Origin: Blepharisma japonicum
Lineage: Eukaryota > Ciliophora > Heterotrichea > Heterotrichida > Blepharismidae
Length of the DNA: 64,000 nucleotides
Assembly (NCBI GenBank): GCA_949751835.1
Contig: CATKHK010000016.1
Span: 248,001-312,000 of the forward strand
Reading direction: 5' to 3'
The notes under the pieces were generated by a model that was not told the DNA's origin, did not search any database, and saw nothing but the letters and a program-made list of their open reading frames with translations. The position numbers were made by a program, and so were the translations under genes. The stretch's first letter is position 1, and each line of letters opens with the position of its first letter. Below are positions 9,260 through 19,523 of the stretch, in pieces.

Positions 9260-10292
9260 GTTGTATTTATTATTATAGCTTCAGACCTCAGGAGACAGTT
9301 TTCTTGGCCACTATTTGCTCACTTGAAAATTTGAGTCTGAAAATTGCACAAAAAATGTAAAAATTTTTTATGGAATTATGAATGAATTAGAAATAAATAT
9401 TTACTATTAGAATTCAAACGATGAAGTAAGATTGTCAGTGAAGTTCTTGGAGCCATTTTTAGATTCTTGCTTTCATATTGGGTATCCATGATGTTCCATA
9501 AATAATTAAAAAATTTTGTCTAGCTGGCGGGAGTGAAGAATAAAGTCCAGACGAATAACAAATAATTTTCATATTGCTTCTCTTCACACAATTATTTATT
9601 ATTATAAAAAATTGTAAGTATAGGTTTTATATAAATAATTTTTAAAGTTAAAAATATGCTAGTGTTTTAAGTTAAGTATCTTTGGACTTTGCTTAATACA
9701 TGTCTACATTGCATTCAACCATTTTATTTGAAAGTAATTTCTTAAGATGAATTCATTTTTAGCCTTATTTATACACAAATATGTTGATACCATCAGAATA
9801 ATAAGCTTAATATAAAAGGTGTTATAAAATTCCAAATATAAAAATCTGATAGTCTCTAATGAATAGAATAAGAATAAACCTTTATTAAAGCTATTTATTC
9901 ATTGATAAAGATTAATAGCCAATATATAGAGAAATGCTTGCCCTTTTTATTGGAATTTCTTCTATTTGACTTTTTCTTCAAATCAAAAACATTTGATATC
10001 CTTAAATATTATACAATACAATTCATCAATCTCATTACTCATCTTTCATATGCATTATTGCTACAAAAGCCAAATCAAAAATAAGTATTATTCAGACATC
10101 AGTGAAAAATATTAATTGATCCTATATAAGTTTGGTCTTAATTAAGTTTACAGTTGAATCCCCAATTTTAAATTTAGTTGTATTTGGCTAATCATATTTA
10201 GAGAAAATATGATTAACAAATTTTTAAATTTAATTACAGAGTTAAACCTAATTTCTATTATTAATTTAATCTAATAAAATATCAGCTCACTC
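9260..10292. other. Intergenic region between TLK and the 7TM-pseudokinase gene
   Basis: About 1 kb, mostly very AT-rich, lying upstream of the kinase gene. The segment 9400-9560 is less AT-rich and holds a 30-codon minus-strand frame (9407-9499) with one TGA read as Trp; it could be an upstream ORF in the TLK leader or chance. A 60-codon frame at 9902-10084 has skewed, low-complexity composition and is probably chance. Confidence 0.5.
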
Positions 10293-12032
10293 TTAATTTG
10301 AAATTCTTTCTAAAGATCTAGCTAATAAAGATATTGGAGGTCTTTTTTCTGGATCTGTATTTCAGCACGACATTATTAAGTTACAGAGAACTTCAGGTAT
10401 ATTTGCAGGTATTTTCGGTCTGTATCCTTCAACAACTACCTGTTGGCAGAGTTGATCTTTAGAATATCCAGGGAATGGTTCTTGCTCACTCATGATTTCC
10501 CAAACCATCATTCCAAAACTATATACATCATCACTTGGCGCTACTTTCAAAGGTGTCAGTCTCTTTTCCTTTATGAATTCTGGCGAGCTCCATCCTGATT
10601 TATTTGTATATCCAGAGATAATTCCCGCATATTTTTTTACCTTAAGAAACCCAAGGTCAGAGATTAATGCCTCCCCATCATCTTTAAGTAAAATATTATC
10701 TGATGTAAGATGCCCATGAGCTTTGCCTTGGGAATGGACTTGTTCAAGACATTCAGCAATATCACAAGCAATTCTCAGTTTTTCTCTATATGAAAATTTG
10801 ACCTTTTCAACATGTAAAGCATTGTAGAGAGATCCGCGCTCAATAAATGGATATACAATGCCTATGGTTGGAAGCTCTATAATGACTCCAATTATAGGGA
10901 GTAAATGGTTGCATACCATGGTCTGTATTATATTGATTTCTTCTTGAAATTCTTCAATAACATAGCCACTTAGTCTTTTAAAGACGATTTTTCTAAGAAT
11001 TACAGTCATGCCTTTGTAGGTTGCTTTGTAGAGTTTTCCTAGACCATTTTTCTTTGAAAAATATTCATCAATGATCGTTAAATCAGACATTTTAATTGAG
11101 GTCTCAGCAACCATGCTGAGTGTAGAAAACTCATGCGATTTTTCATCAAGAACTGAATTCTTCTCATCAATGTCAAGGATACTTTGATCACCCTCTTCTT
11201 CAGAAAACAAAAATATTCCTATAAACCCATAATCTAGTACCAGCGCCATGCATATAACTTCGCTTATTATTAAGCTTAATATCATTAAAGCAGCTGCAGT
11301 TGTATCCATTGCATGATCCGCTCTATTTGTAATGTTTTCACTAATATTTGGTTCTGAATATTCTGCTAAAATGTCGTCAATTCCTTCAGCGAACCTAGCA
11401 AGTGACCAAAACAAGGCAACACAATTTATTCTATTAAGCTTGGACTTCCATACTTTAGATCTTGTAGGCAGTCCTGAGTATTTTATTTGAAAATAAACCA
11501 TCATTGCCATTACAAAGCTTGGTAGAATAAAATTAACAATCCCAATTTCCTTTGATATGTCTCTTTCATGCAGCATTGAACAACACAGTAAAAAGTATAA
11601 CATTATTTGTGTGCCTATCCAAATTGTAAGTATAAATGCGATAGCTTTGCTAGCCTTACTATATTTAGGTCTCTTAGAAATCTCATTAAAAAATGTCATC
11701 CGAAGCTGAGAGATGTGGGCATAATAAAAGACAGTCAGCATCTGCCATATAAGTAAAAGATAGCTTACGATAAAAAGTGAATCAGGAACTGAAAGTAGTA
11801 GGAAAAGAAAAACATCAGATAAACTTTTCAGGTTTGTTATGATTACTAAAAAGCAAATTGCACGTAAGAGTGATTGAAAAAGGACTGTCACATAAAATAT
11901 TTTGGTTTGCCGCCATTCTGTCGTGAAGTTGTGCAACCGTATAGCACGAAAAAGGCAAAGGCAAGATATTGCAGTATAGATAAGGAATAGGCAAAGAAAT
12001 ACAAGTAAAGCTGTGCTATCTGTTGAGTCCAT
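10293..12032 (-). CDS. Seven-TM protein fused to a C-terminal pseudokinase
   Basis: A 579-residue protein with two parts. Residues 1-280 hold about seven hydrophobic segments (for example LLVFLCLFLIYTAISCLCLF near 9-28 and IAFILTIWIGTQIMLYFLL near 130), a receptor-like layout. Residues 320-579 form a protein-kinase fold of the tyrosine-kinase-like type, ending with the subdomain XI pattern MSCWNTDPEKRPP, whose Trp is TGA (10362-10364). Catalysis looks lost: HRDL reads HGHL, the ATP-site Lys region reads VILRK, and DFG reads DLG. I infer a membrane receptor whose kinase domain acts as a scaffold or switch. The stop is TAA at 10293; stopping at TGA would cut off the last helix. Confidence 0.83.
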
Positions 12033-12161
12033 AAGTATTATTCTAACTCTTTTAAGCTAAATATTTATTTACTAAAACTTGATTTATACAAGATTATTAT
12101 CAGATATCTAAAAATCTATTAATTCGATTATATTTGTTATGAAAAAACTCTAATAAATTCC

Positions 12162-14090
12162 TTAATTCTTATTGCTGCTTGCTCTTTTTTGTGAAATATG
12201 TAATGTTCTTCCTGATAGCGTTTTGTCTTCAAGATTTATTGCTTTTTGAACTTCTTCTTGACTGCTAAATTCAATGATCCCATACCCCAGAATTTTCCCA
12301 TTCTCTCTCCTAGCTAAATGCACATGGACAATTTTCCCACACTGAGAGAAAAATTCTTTCAGATCTTTTTCGTCTATTCCATGAAATGGAATATTTCCTA
12401 CTAAAATGCTTAAAGAATCCCTCCGTTCAAACACGGACCCTATTTCCCTATTTTCATCTGTAAATAGCTTTATGTCTAATGGAAAATTTTTGTAAATTAA
12501 TTTGTCTTTTTTGGCGGCGGCCTGTGCTTGCTCTAAACTCTCAAATCCAACAAAGCAGACATCAATTTTATTGCCAAATCGATCAGTTGGGAAATGCAAC
12601 TTTGTTATATTTCCGCAATCTCCAAAAATCTGCTTTACTTCGTCTTCACTAGCATCTCGTGGCAAAAATTTGACACATACGTCAAATCCTTTGGATGATT
12701 TTGGTAATCGTGTCTGGATTTTTATATTACAGCCATCATAATCAATATTACCAAGTTGTATAGCATTTTCAGCACTCACTTGATCATTAAATATAATGAT
12801 TCCACTATTTTTGGGAAGTTTATTAAGTGAAGAACTTACTACGACGTTCTCTACTTCCCCACATGATTTGAATAGTACTTTTAGATCGTTTTTGCTTACA
12901 TTTGGAGGTAAATTTGATAAAAAGACACTGCATCGTTTTTCTTCTTCATCGGCATCAACGATTTTATTGGGTTGATCTGAATCAAGATTCTGATTTACGG
13001 TTTTGAGATTTTTAGAGGTATCATTGGGCTTCCCATTTTGACAAGCATCTGAAGTGTTCCCAAAATCTTTTAAGCTTGAAAATGTTAAATCTTTAGGATT
13101 TTGTGTAGCACTTGCTGGTTCATTTTTGTCTTCAGAAGATTTGTAAGCTCCAGTTGAAGAAACATAAATTTGAGCTCCCTTGAATTCTTGCTCATTCAAT
13201 TTTAAAGCGTTTTCAAAGCCTTCAGAATTTTTAAATTTTATAAGAGCATAGCCTACCCCATGATCTCTGATATCGATTGTTTCAATCTCTCCACAATGAC
13301 TAAAATGAGTTTTTATTTCTTCAAGAGTGGATAATTCAGGTAACTTCCTTACATATATCCTATTCTCATTTAGCCTGTCTTTGTTTTGCTTGAGCGACAC
13401 GGACATTGTTCTCGATTCTAGCTCTTTTCCATTCATATTTTCTACAGCTGCTTTAGCCATTTCGGGCGATTGATAAGTTATAAATGCAATACCAGGAGGA
13501 AGATCTCTTCTATTTCTATTTCTAACATCAATTGCAAGAATTTCTCCAAATTCCTCAAATTTTTCTTTTAATAATCCAACTCCGATATTAAATGGGAGAT
13601 TTCTAATATAAATAATGCAATCATTATTTTTAGATCTGCTTTCAAGTTTTACTTTTTCTTTACTTCTATCAGCATCAAGGCTGACTTCAATGATCCTTCC
13701 ATTAAAAATCTTTGAATTCTCTTCAAGAGCAAGTTTAGTGCTTTCTGGATTGTCATAAGTAATAAATGCTTTTCCTCTGAAGGAGCCATCTGGACCATTT
13801 AGGAGTGAAAATCTTAAGAATCTTCCAAATTGTCCGAAGTATTCTCTAATTTCTTTTTCTGTGGCATCATATGGTAGATTTCCAACATAAATTTCTTGGT
13901 TTGCTCTGAGATTTTTCAATGGAATTTTTTGGTAATTTTCATTATTAAGAAAATCATAGTGTGACGAAAAGGCTCTAGATTGGATATTGCTGAAAATTAG
14001 GGTACTTTGAAATGAACTTAGAATTGTATTGGAGCCAGATAAAAATGAAATTTGCTTTGATAAATGCCATGGTTTGAACGCAAATCTCAT
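12162..14090 (-). CDS. Six-RRM RNA-binding protein, probably mitochondrial
   Basis: A 642-residue protein with six RNA-recognition motifs. RNP2-type strands that mark them are EIYVGNLPYD (near 66), IIYIRNLPFN (near 158), RIYVRKLPEL (near 247), SVFLSNLPPN (near 389), DVCVKFLPRD (near 471) and SILVGNIPFH (near 561). The first 45 residues are rich in Arg/Lys/Ser/Phe with no acid residues (MRFAFKPWHLSKQ to SRAFSS), which looks like a mitochondrial presequence, so I infer a role in mitochondrial RNA handling. A nuclear or cytoplasmic PABP- or nucleolin-like role remains possible. Single exon, TAA stop. Confidence 0.86.
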   Translation of the reverse strand: MRFAFKPWHLSKQISFLSGSNTILSSFQSTLIFSNIQSRAFSSHYDFLNNENYQKIPLKNLRANQEIYVGNLPYDATEKEIREYFGQFGRFLRFSLLNGPDGSFRGKAFITYDNPESTKLALEENSKIFNGRIIEVSLDADRSKEKVKLESRSKNNDCIIYIRNLPFNIGVGLLKEKFEEFGEILAIDVRNRNRRDLPPGIAFITYQSPEMAKAAVENMNGKELESRTMSVSLKQNKDRLNENRIYVRKLPELSTLEEIKTHFSHCGEIETIDIRDHGVGYALIKFKNSEGFENALKLNEQEFKGAQIYVSSTGAYKSSEDKNEPASATQNPKDLTFSSLKDFGNTSDACQNGKPNDTSKNLKTVNQNLDSDQPNKIVDADEEEKRCSVFLSNLPPNVSKNDLKVLFKSCGEVENVVVSSSLNKLPKNSGIIIFNDQVSAENAIQLGNIDYDGCNIKIQTRLPKSSKGFDVCVKFLPRDASEDEVKQIFGDCGNITKLHFPTDRFGNKIDVCFVGFESLEQAQAAAKKDKLIYKNFPLDIKLFTDENREIGSVFERRDSLSILVGNIPFHGIDEKDLKEFFSQCGKIVHVHLARRENGKILGYGIIEFSSQEEVQKAINLEDKTLSGRTLHISQKRASSNKN

Positions 14091-14197
14091 ATTTTTATTA
14101 CTGAGCCATTTAAAATGATATTTAAATTTTATAATATATTTCTCTAAATAATGATGAGGCGAAAGCTATTTACCTTCTCATATAATTCCAATTTAGC

Positions 14198-14998
14198 TTA
14201 ATTAACTTCTTCAATTGAAATCTTTGTTATCAATTCAAGCTTATCCTCTAACACAAGTAATTCAACAGTCCCCAGCGTAAAAATGCATACATCTCCCACA
14301 ACTGATTTCATTCCTAAGCATGGTTTAACCATCTTAGAAAACATCTCCCCACTTTTAATTTTTACATTTACATTGACCCTCTTATTTAAAGTCAGTACCA
14401 TAACTCCAAGTTCATATGCTTCAAATAAATGTGAAAGCGTTACTAGCACATATTTTTGCTTAATCATTACAAGCTTTTTTCGGTACATAAAATCTGAATT
14501 CAATGTTTTTCCTCAATTTAAGGTAACTGAAGATTGAGTATTTACTTCAGGAATTAAATTATGATCCGCTTGAAAGTGGTCAATTAATTTATCGATATTG
14601 TTTCTTCATTTACACATATCAGGGGGATTGTTGTCGTTGGCAGTAAAGTTAAAAACTGGGCAATTTACCTCTTTGTCAAATGGACAGGATTTTTCGTGGT
14701 CATGACGATTAGAGAGATTTAAAGATTCTTTGCAGCCATCATTCGCATATTTGCAAGAGCTAGGGTAAGTTTCAAGCATGGACTCAAGAAGGAAATTTCG
14801 AATTGGAGTAGGTGGATATCGGATTCGGCAAAGAGGGCAGATAGGGTTTACTCTTGACAAATTTTGATAACAGCAAGCACAGATTGAATGGCCTTTTGAG
14901 CATTGGTATGTGGGTTTACTAAAATAGTCGACACAGATAGGGCAAGTTAATTTGTTCATGATGTCCCTTGAGGCTTCAGATCGCTTTCTTTTTGACAT
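14198..14998 (-). CDS. SIAH-like RING E3 ubiquitin ligase
   Basis: A 266-residue protein joined across two in-frame TGA codons (14606-14608 and 14513-14515), both read as Trp. Residues 18-58 are a RING finger (CPICVDYFSKPTYQCSKGHS then CACC and CPLCR). Residues 80-110 form the SIAH-type zinc finger (CKYANDGCKES, RHDHEKSC), and the C-terminal part would be the substrate-binding, TRAF-like beta domain. Such ligases select proteins for proteasomal breakdown. No intron is needed and the stop is TAA. The substrate-binding part is divergent, so the target is unknown. Confidence 0.85.
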
Positions 14999-15208
14999 TT
15001 ATATCCCGCCTTTATAATAAACTGAATGTGCTTTATTTGGCTTAAGCAATAAAACTTAAGTAAGTAAAGCCCATATTACTGCTGCAGCTCTTGCAAATTT
15101 AAATAATTTCAAATTTACTTCTTATTTTTGTATTTTAATTTCTAAATTATGAGCAAAATCAAGAATGGATCTTTGAATTCATATAAACTATATTATTAAG
15201 TTGAGTTA

Positions 15209-16018
15209 TTATTTTTTGGTATCCCCATATTCTTTCAAATTTGCTACAAACTGTTGATGCAGCTCTGGATCAGACACAACATTAATATTTTTTGCTTTTG
15301 GTTCCCCTTCCTTAGGTTCATGAACCGGTATTAGTCTCCTAAAATCTTCAAGTGATATTTTTCCATCCAAGTCAGCGTCAGCGCACTCAACTAAAATTTG
15401 CAAATCTCCATAAGTTAAGTCTTCATAGCCCAGAAGCGAAAATATTTCTCTTAACCTTTCTAAATCAACATATCCAGTCCCTTCAGGATCATAAAATTTA
15501 AAAGCTTCTGCAATTGGGTCAAAATCTTCAAGTTCGTTATATTTCAAAATGTCATGAAGTTCTCTAATGCTGATATCATTTTTACCTGCCATCAAGAATT
15601 TGAAGTCTCTATTGGTCATTTCTTTCGCGAAAAGGGATACTTTTTTCTTTAGATCTTGCATTGTAATTCTGCCGTAATTGTGAGTGTCTATGAAGCGGAA
15701 AAGCGTTTCGATGTCTTTTTCATGGACATAAATGCCACCTTGCGGATTTCGATGAAGGAAAATTTCTGGTGGGGTTTCTTTCATAGGCTGAGATGCTTCT
15801 GGAGCTTTTGGTTGGACTTGAAAATTGGCTGTATCTATTTTTCGACGGCTGTGCTCTTTATGCTGTAAAATTTTGTTTACATCGCGAGAGTTGGTGGTTT
15901 CTGGGGAGGCTTCTCGAGGAATTTTAAATTTAGGAGGACTTTTGAAGTCTTCATAGTTTCTTTCGGGGCTTAGAGAAGCATTGTGAGGTGGATTTTCAGG
16001 TTGCGCTTTCTTTCGCAT
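15209..16018 (-). CDS. EF-hand calcium-binding protein
   Basis: A 269-residue protein with a charged, Pro-rich N-terminal 90 residues and a calmodulin-like C-terminal part of four helix-loop-helix units. Loops 1 and 2 (FIDTHNYGRITMQD and the region MAGKNDISIREL) are degenerate; loop 3 (DPEGTGYVDLER) and loop 4 (DADLDGKISLED) keep most Ca2+ ligands. The layout resembles centrins and ciliary EF-hand proteins with an extended N-terminus, but the match is not exact. Single exon, TAA stop. Confidence 0.85.
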   Translation of the reverse strand: MRKKAQPENPPHNASLSPERNYEDFKSPPKFKIPREASPETTNSRDVNKILQHKEHSRRKIDTANFQVQPKAPEASQPMKETPPEIFLHRNPQGGIYVHEKDIETLFRFIDTHNYGRITMQDLKKKVSLFAKEMTNRDFKFLMAGKNDISIRELHDILKYNELEDFDPIAEAFKFYDPEGTGYVDLERLREIFSLLGYEDLTYGDLQILVECADADLDGKISLEDFRRLIPVHEPKEGEPKAKNINVVSDPELHQQFVANLKEYGDTKK

Positions 16019-16704
16019 ATTTAACTATGAAGTTACAAAAATGATAATACAAAAAATGGGCTTATTGTTAGCTAAATTAATTTTATCATAACATTATCTT
16101 AAACTTTTTATTGATCTCATAATTTTTATATGTATATATTTAATTGATTTATTCTGAAGTGGCATATGCATTAATTAGTAAAACAATAAGATATTGAAAT
16201 GTTTATCGTATTTATCCAATATATATTCAATAACATTTCCCTAGTTTTCTTGATTCTTAATATGTTTTTTACATGAATCAAATAGGTTAAAGATTAACTT
16301 TAATTTATAATTAGAGGTAATATTTCTCTAAATTATCCTTCTGTTAGTATCTTAAATCGTTTATTTATTAACCTTCTGGATGAATTTTAATGCTTAATAA
16401 TTTGATACTTTATTTATATTTTATGTGAACAAAATTCAATTAAATGGTTTTCTAAAGTCGCCTCATAGGCTTAGTACGGAGTTTTATTACCATGGAAATT
16501 TCAAGACAATGCCAATATCATCAATTAAAGGCAATAACAAGTTGATTTATTTTACAAATTTCCAACAATGAGGAGAGAATGAAATAAATACACTTATAGC
16601 ATATACAAAGATTAAAATCAATTGCAGTGCAGATTCTTTCACAAGAAATATTTATTTATAAATAATATCAATAGCTATACTTTGATTAAAGTATTTATCT
16701 AAAA
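16019..16704. other. Intergenic, AT-rich
   Basis: About 690 bp between the EF-hand and TOM7 genes. A 31-codon plus-strand frame (16493-16588, one TGA) lies in its only GC-richer part; I cannot tell it from chance. No RNA gene recognised. Confidence 0.5.
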
Positions 16705-16869
16705 TTAAAATCCAAATAAGCTTCTGATGTTCGGCTTTGGTTCTGTTGTGAATGCCAAGTATAGAATTGTTGGTATGAACCCCCAGTAGATTGCAGTTTT
16801 AGCTAAATTCCCTCCGCTTTCAAGCCCTTTTCCAATATTCTTACCTAGAGTCTTCAAGCTTCGAGCCAT
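16705..16869 (-). CDS. TOMM7: TOM7, small subunit of the mitochondrial protein import pore
   Basis: A 54-residue protein, short enough to be missed by usual length cut-offs. It has the TOM7 layout: a short basic amphipathic N-terminus (MARSLKTLGKNIGKG), then a single membrane segment with the family hallmark WGFIP (YWGFIPTILYLAF), a Pro-containing linker (TTEPKP) and the short tail RSLFGF matching the family SLLWG. TOM7 is a tail-anchored outer-membrane protein that tunes assembly of the TOM complex around TOM40. ATG at 16867-16869, stop TAA. No intron and no TGA needed. Confidence 0.88.
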   Translation of the reverse strand: MARSLKTLGKNIGKGLESGGNLAKTAIYWGFIPTILYLAFTTEPKPNIRSLFGF

Positions 16870-17101
16870 ATTAATATTACAAATCCATTTCTTTATTATT
16901 TCAATACAAGTAGTTATGATAATTGTTCATCCACTATCGAGTTATTAACGTAAATTTATTTAAAACAAATATCAAAATCATTTTTTTACTTTGAGATAAA
17001 CATATTTTATTAAAGTCGCTTGACCAGCTTTACAAAAAATTAGAAGACTAAAAGAGAAGAAATCTTCTGTTGTAAGGTAATTGAAATAGTAATAAAAATA
17101 T

Positions 17102-17551
17102 ATGGTAGAGCTTTCTTGTATTATATGTAGCATTAATCTGTCTCACTTATCAGAGCTTGATCAAATAAATCACATTAATGATTGCATCGAAGGAAAACTA
17201 GAACCAAAAAATTCAGAAAGTGATCAAATTTATGAAACTCAAAACGAACAAAATTATTTAGCTATGGCTAATGAGCCTAATGATTTTTACCTAGAAAATG
17301 AACCGATAATTGAAAATCTTCAAAGATTTGAAGCAGAAAACATAGAACCAATTAAAGAAAACAAAGATATTGATATGAAAGGTATGCCAGATTACTCGAA
17401 AATGAGTGTTGGCGAAATCAAATCAGAATTAGATAAATATGGAATGAAGAAAACACTTGACATGAAAAGCTCAAGAGAGATTTTAAAGCAGACATGGCTA
17501 TATCTTAATAGAGGAGTCTTCCCGGAATTTTTAAATAAATATATGAAATAG
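17102..17551 (+). CDS. Possible SLX4-like protein (UBZ-type finger plus C-terminal domain)
   Basis: A 149-residue protein with two islands of recognisable sequence. Residues 6-28 (CIICSINLSHLSELDQINHI then NDC) fit a UBZ4-like C-x2-C...H-x3-C ubiquitin-binding finger of the sort found in SLX4 and other DNA-repair proteins. Residues 95-145 (MSVGEIKSELDKYGMKK, LKQTWLYL) resemble the C-terminal SLX1-binding domain of SLX4. The region between is acidic and disordered. If right, this is a minimal SLX4 that recruits the structure-specific nuclease SLX1; the small size makes this tentative. Stop TAG. Confidence 0.5.
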   Translation: MVELSCIICSINLSHLSELDQINHINDCIEGKLEPKNSESDQIYETQNEQNYLAMANEPNDFYLENEPIIENLQRFEAENIEPIKENKDIDMKGMPDYSKMSVGEIKSELDKYGMKKTLDMKSSREILKQTWLYLNRGVFPEFLNKYMK

Positions 17552-17691
17552 CATGCTAATATATTAAAAATTAGAAGAAAATTTCTTATAATTTTCTAAT
17601 TTTTGTTTTTTAAAATTTTGATAATGCCACTTACTACTTTTAAGATTATTTAGATATAATTGATAGCTTTATTCTTTTAACCCCCCTATAA

Positions 17692-18012
17692 ATGTCAGAA
17701 TTCAATCCAAATGCTAATAGAGAGCTTAGTCGTGTTGATGAAGAAACAGATTGGTCACAAAAACAGTATTATGAAGATGAAATTGATTTTGAAGTTGACA
17801 AAACGATGAGAAGGTCAGAAATTGAAAAGGCCTTAAGAGTGATTCATAACGATACGAAAAACAGTATCTTGTTTGAAGCTTTTAATATATATCCACAAGC
17901 AAGAACATACAGAGATGAAATAATCATTAGAATTGGTGAAGTTGATGGCAATTTTTGCAGATGGATTTTACAGCTTGCAGAAGAAGATAAGAGGCCTGTT
18001 GATATTGATTAA
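17692..18012 (+). CDS. Small uncharacterised protein
   Basis: A 106-residue acidic protein I do not recognise. An N-terminal disordered third (NPNANRELSRVDEETDW) is followed by predicted helices (MRRSEIEKALRVIHND, ILFEAFNIYPQ, FCRWILQLAEED). No signal peptide, membrane segment or metal motif. Clean ATG and TAA, with AT-rich flanks on both sides, make it a likely real gene. Confidence 0.65.
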   Translation: MSEFNPNANRELSRVDEETDWSQKQYYEDEIDFEVDKTMRRSEIEKALRVIHNDTKNSILFEAFNIYPQARTYRDEIIIRIGEVDGNFCRWILQLAEEDKRPVDID

Positions 18013-18279
18013 TAAAAGCCAAAATTAAAAATAGTTAATATAAAGAATGTTTTATGTAAACCTCTAAAAATTATCAACTCTATTATTGCATATATGAATT
18101 GCTAATTAATATTGGTTGTAGGTTTAAATTTAATGCTATGAAAGCATCGCAGCATAAAGAAAAATCTAATTTTTGCCTCTATAATAATGGTTGTTTTGGT
18201 TTTTTCTTTTAATATTTATCAGAATTTAACTATTCTATTTTTAGTTTTTAAATCATCCATTTTTCTGATACTATAGTCA

Positions 18280-19284
18280 ATGGATTCTTATCAGCCATCT
18301 TCAAATGCATGCATAAAATGTGTTCACTCGCTTGCAGAGCAAGCTGATAATGATCATAATTTTATCGCAGTACCTCATGGGTAAAAGAAATTCAGACAAT
18401 TTCAAGCTCAAAAAGTATCAAAACTGAGCGATAGACGTGAATTAACGAAATGTAGAGTTATTCAAAGAAATTTGGTTTATTTGATAGGCCTTCCACCTAG
18501 TATAGCAGACGAAGAGGTAAAAAATAAATAGACTATGATTGAAGACAAGTATTTTGGACAGTATGGCCACATAAAGAAATGCGCTGTCAACAAAACAAGT
18601 CCATATATAAGCCCTTTAGGAATTTCCTATAGTGCTTTTATTACATACAACACTGAAATAGAAGCCACACTCTGCATAAAAGCATGTGATGGCTTCAAAA
18701 TTGAAGGCAGAAGGCTAAAAGCTACATTTGGGACCTCTAAATACTGCAATTCCTATATAAAAGGGCAGAAGTGCCTTAATGCAGATTGTTTATATCTTCA
18801 CGAATTAGGGAGTCAAATTGATACTTTTACAAAAGAAGATATTCAAAGAAATAAACATATACAGCCCCACAATTCAATTTTTCCACTTTTGAATGTTGTG
18901 GTATCAAAGACAGATAGTAACCATGTGCTTCCAGTAGCTTTATTATTACAGAGAAAAAGAGTATTCAGCGAGGATATTCATAGCATAAAAGCAGAGAAGC
19001 CAAGGCTTTATAGCTTTGACGCTTCAAGTAAAAGGCAGTTTAGCAGATTTGGATTTGATGAAGAAAGCATGGAAGAACCTGCAGAAGCTCCTAAGTTTTT
19101 AAAAGAAATTTTGGCAAAGAACTCTCCTGCGAAAGATATAGCACATATACATGTCGGCGATATCCCTGAGTTGATGAGTCATAGTTGGGCTAAGGATTTG
19201 ATTGATATTAAAATACCTGAGATTTATGCAAGCAGTCTGCAAGATGAAGACAGAGTGATTGCGTCTCCGCGATCTGCGTGATAA
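18280..19284 (+). CDS. CNOT4: NOT4 (CNOT4)-like RNA-binding protein lacking the RING
   Basis: A 324-residue protein after removal of two 15-nt introns. Residues 42-165 match the RRM plus C3H region of CNOT4/Not4: RVIQRNLVYLIGLPPSIADE, EDKYFGQYGHIKK, GRRLKATFGTSKYC, and CLNADCLYLHELG, followed by the family FTKEDIQ. The N-terminal RING that makes Not4 an E3 ligase in the CCR4-NOT complex is absent: only about 40 residues precede the RRM, with two Cys (ACIKCVHS). The C-terminus is unknown, and TGA (Trp) precedes the TAA stop. Either the RING has been lost or it is supplied by another gene. Confidence 0.85.
18381..18395 (+). other. 15-nt intron, NOT4-like gene intron 1
   Basis: gtaaaagaaattcag. 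Phase 2; retention gives an immediate TAA. Confidence 0.85.
18517..18531 (+). other. 15-nt intron, NOT4-like gene intron 2
   Basis: gtaaaaaataaatag. Phase 0, inside the RRM; its last codon is TAG. Removal joins two parts of the RRM that are contiguous in the family. Confidence 0.92.
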
Positions 19285-19523
19285 TGATAGCGAGGCTGAA
19301 GACAGATAGTTTTAATGCAGAATAATTTGTATTTTTTCTTTAATTATTGCATTTTTTTTTATTTTAATTTTTCTTTAAACTATCATGCTTTTAATTACTA
19401 TTTCTATAAAGATATTAACTATAAGCTATGTATACAATATAAATTTTCAAATCCAAATTATGGTGACATATTCTCAATAGTATTTTAATTGCAGCGAGTT
19501 TGGCATATATATAATCTTTTTTA

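Noticed and set aside
9902-10084. 60-codon plus-strand frame.
   Set aside because: Low-complexity Phe/Leu/Ile/Lys composition typical of AT-rich spacer; no motif and no supporting context.
18133-18276. 47-codon hydrophobic frame just before the NOT4-like gene (one TGA).
   Set aside because: Its hydrophobicity follows from T-rich DNA, and it ends four bases before the next ATG; more likely part of the leader or chance.
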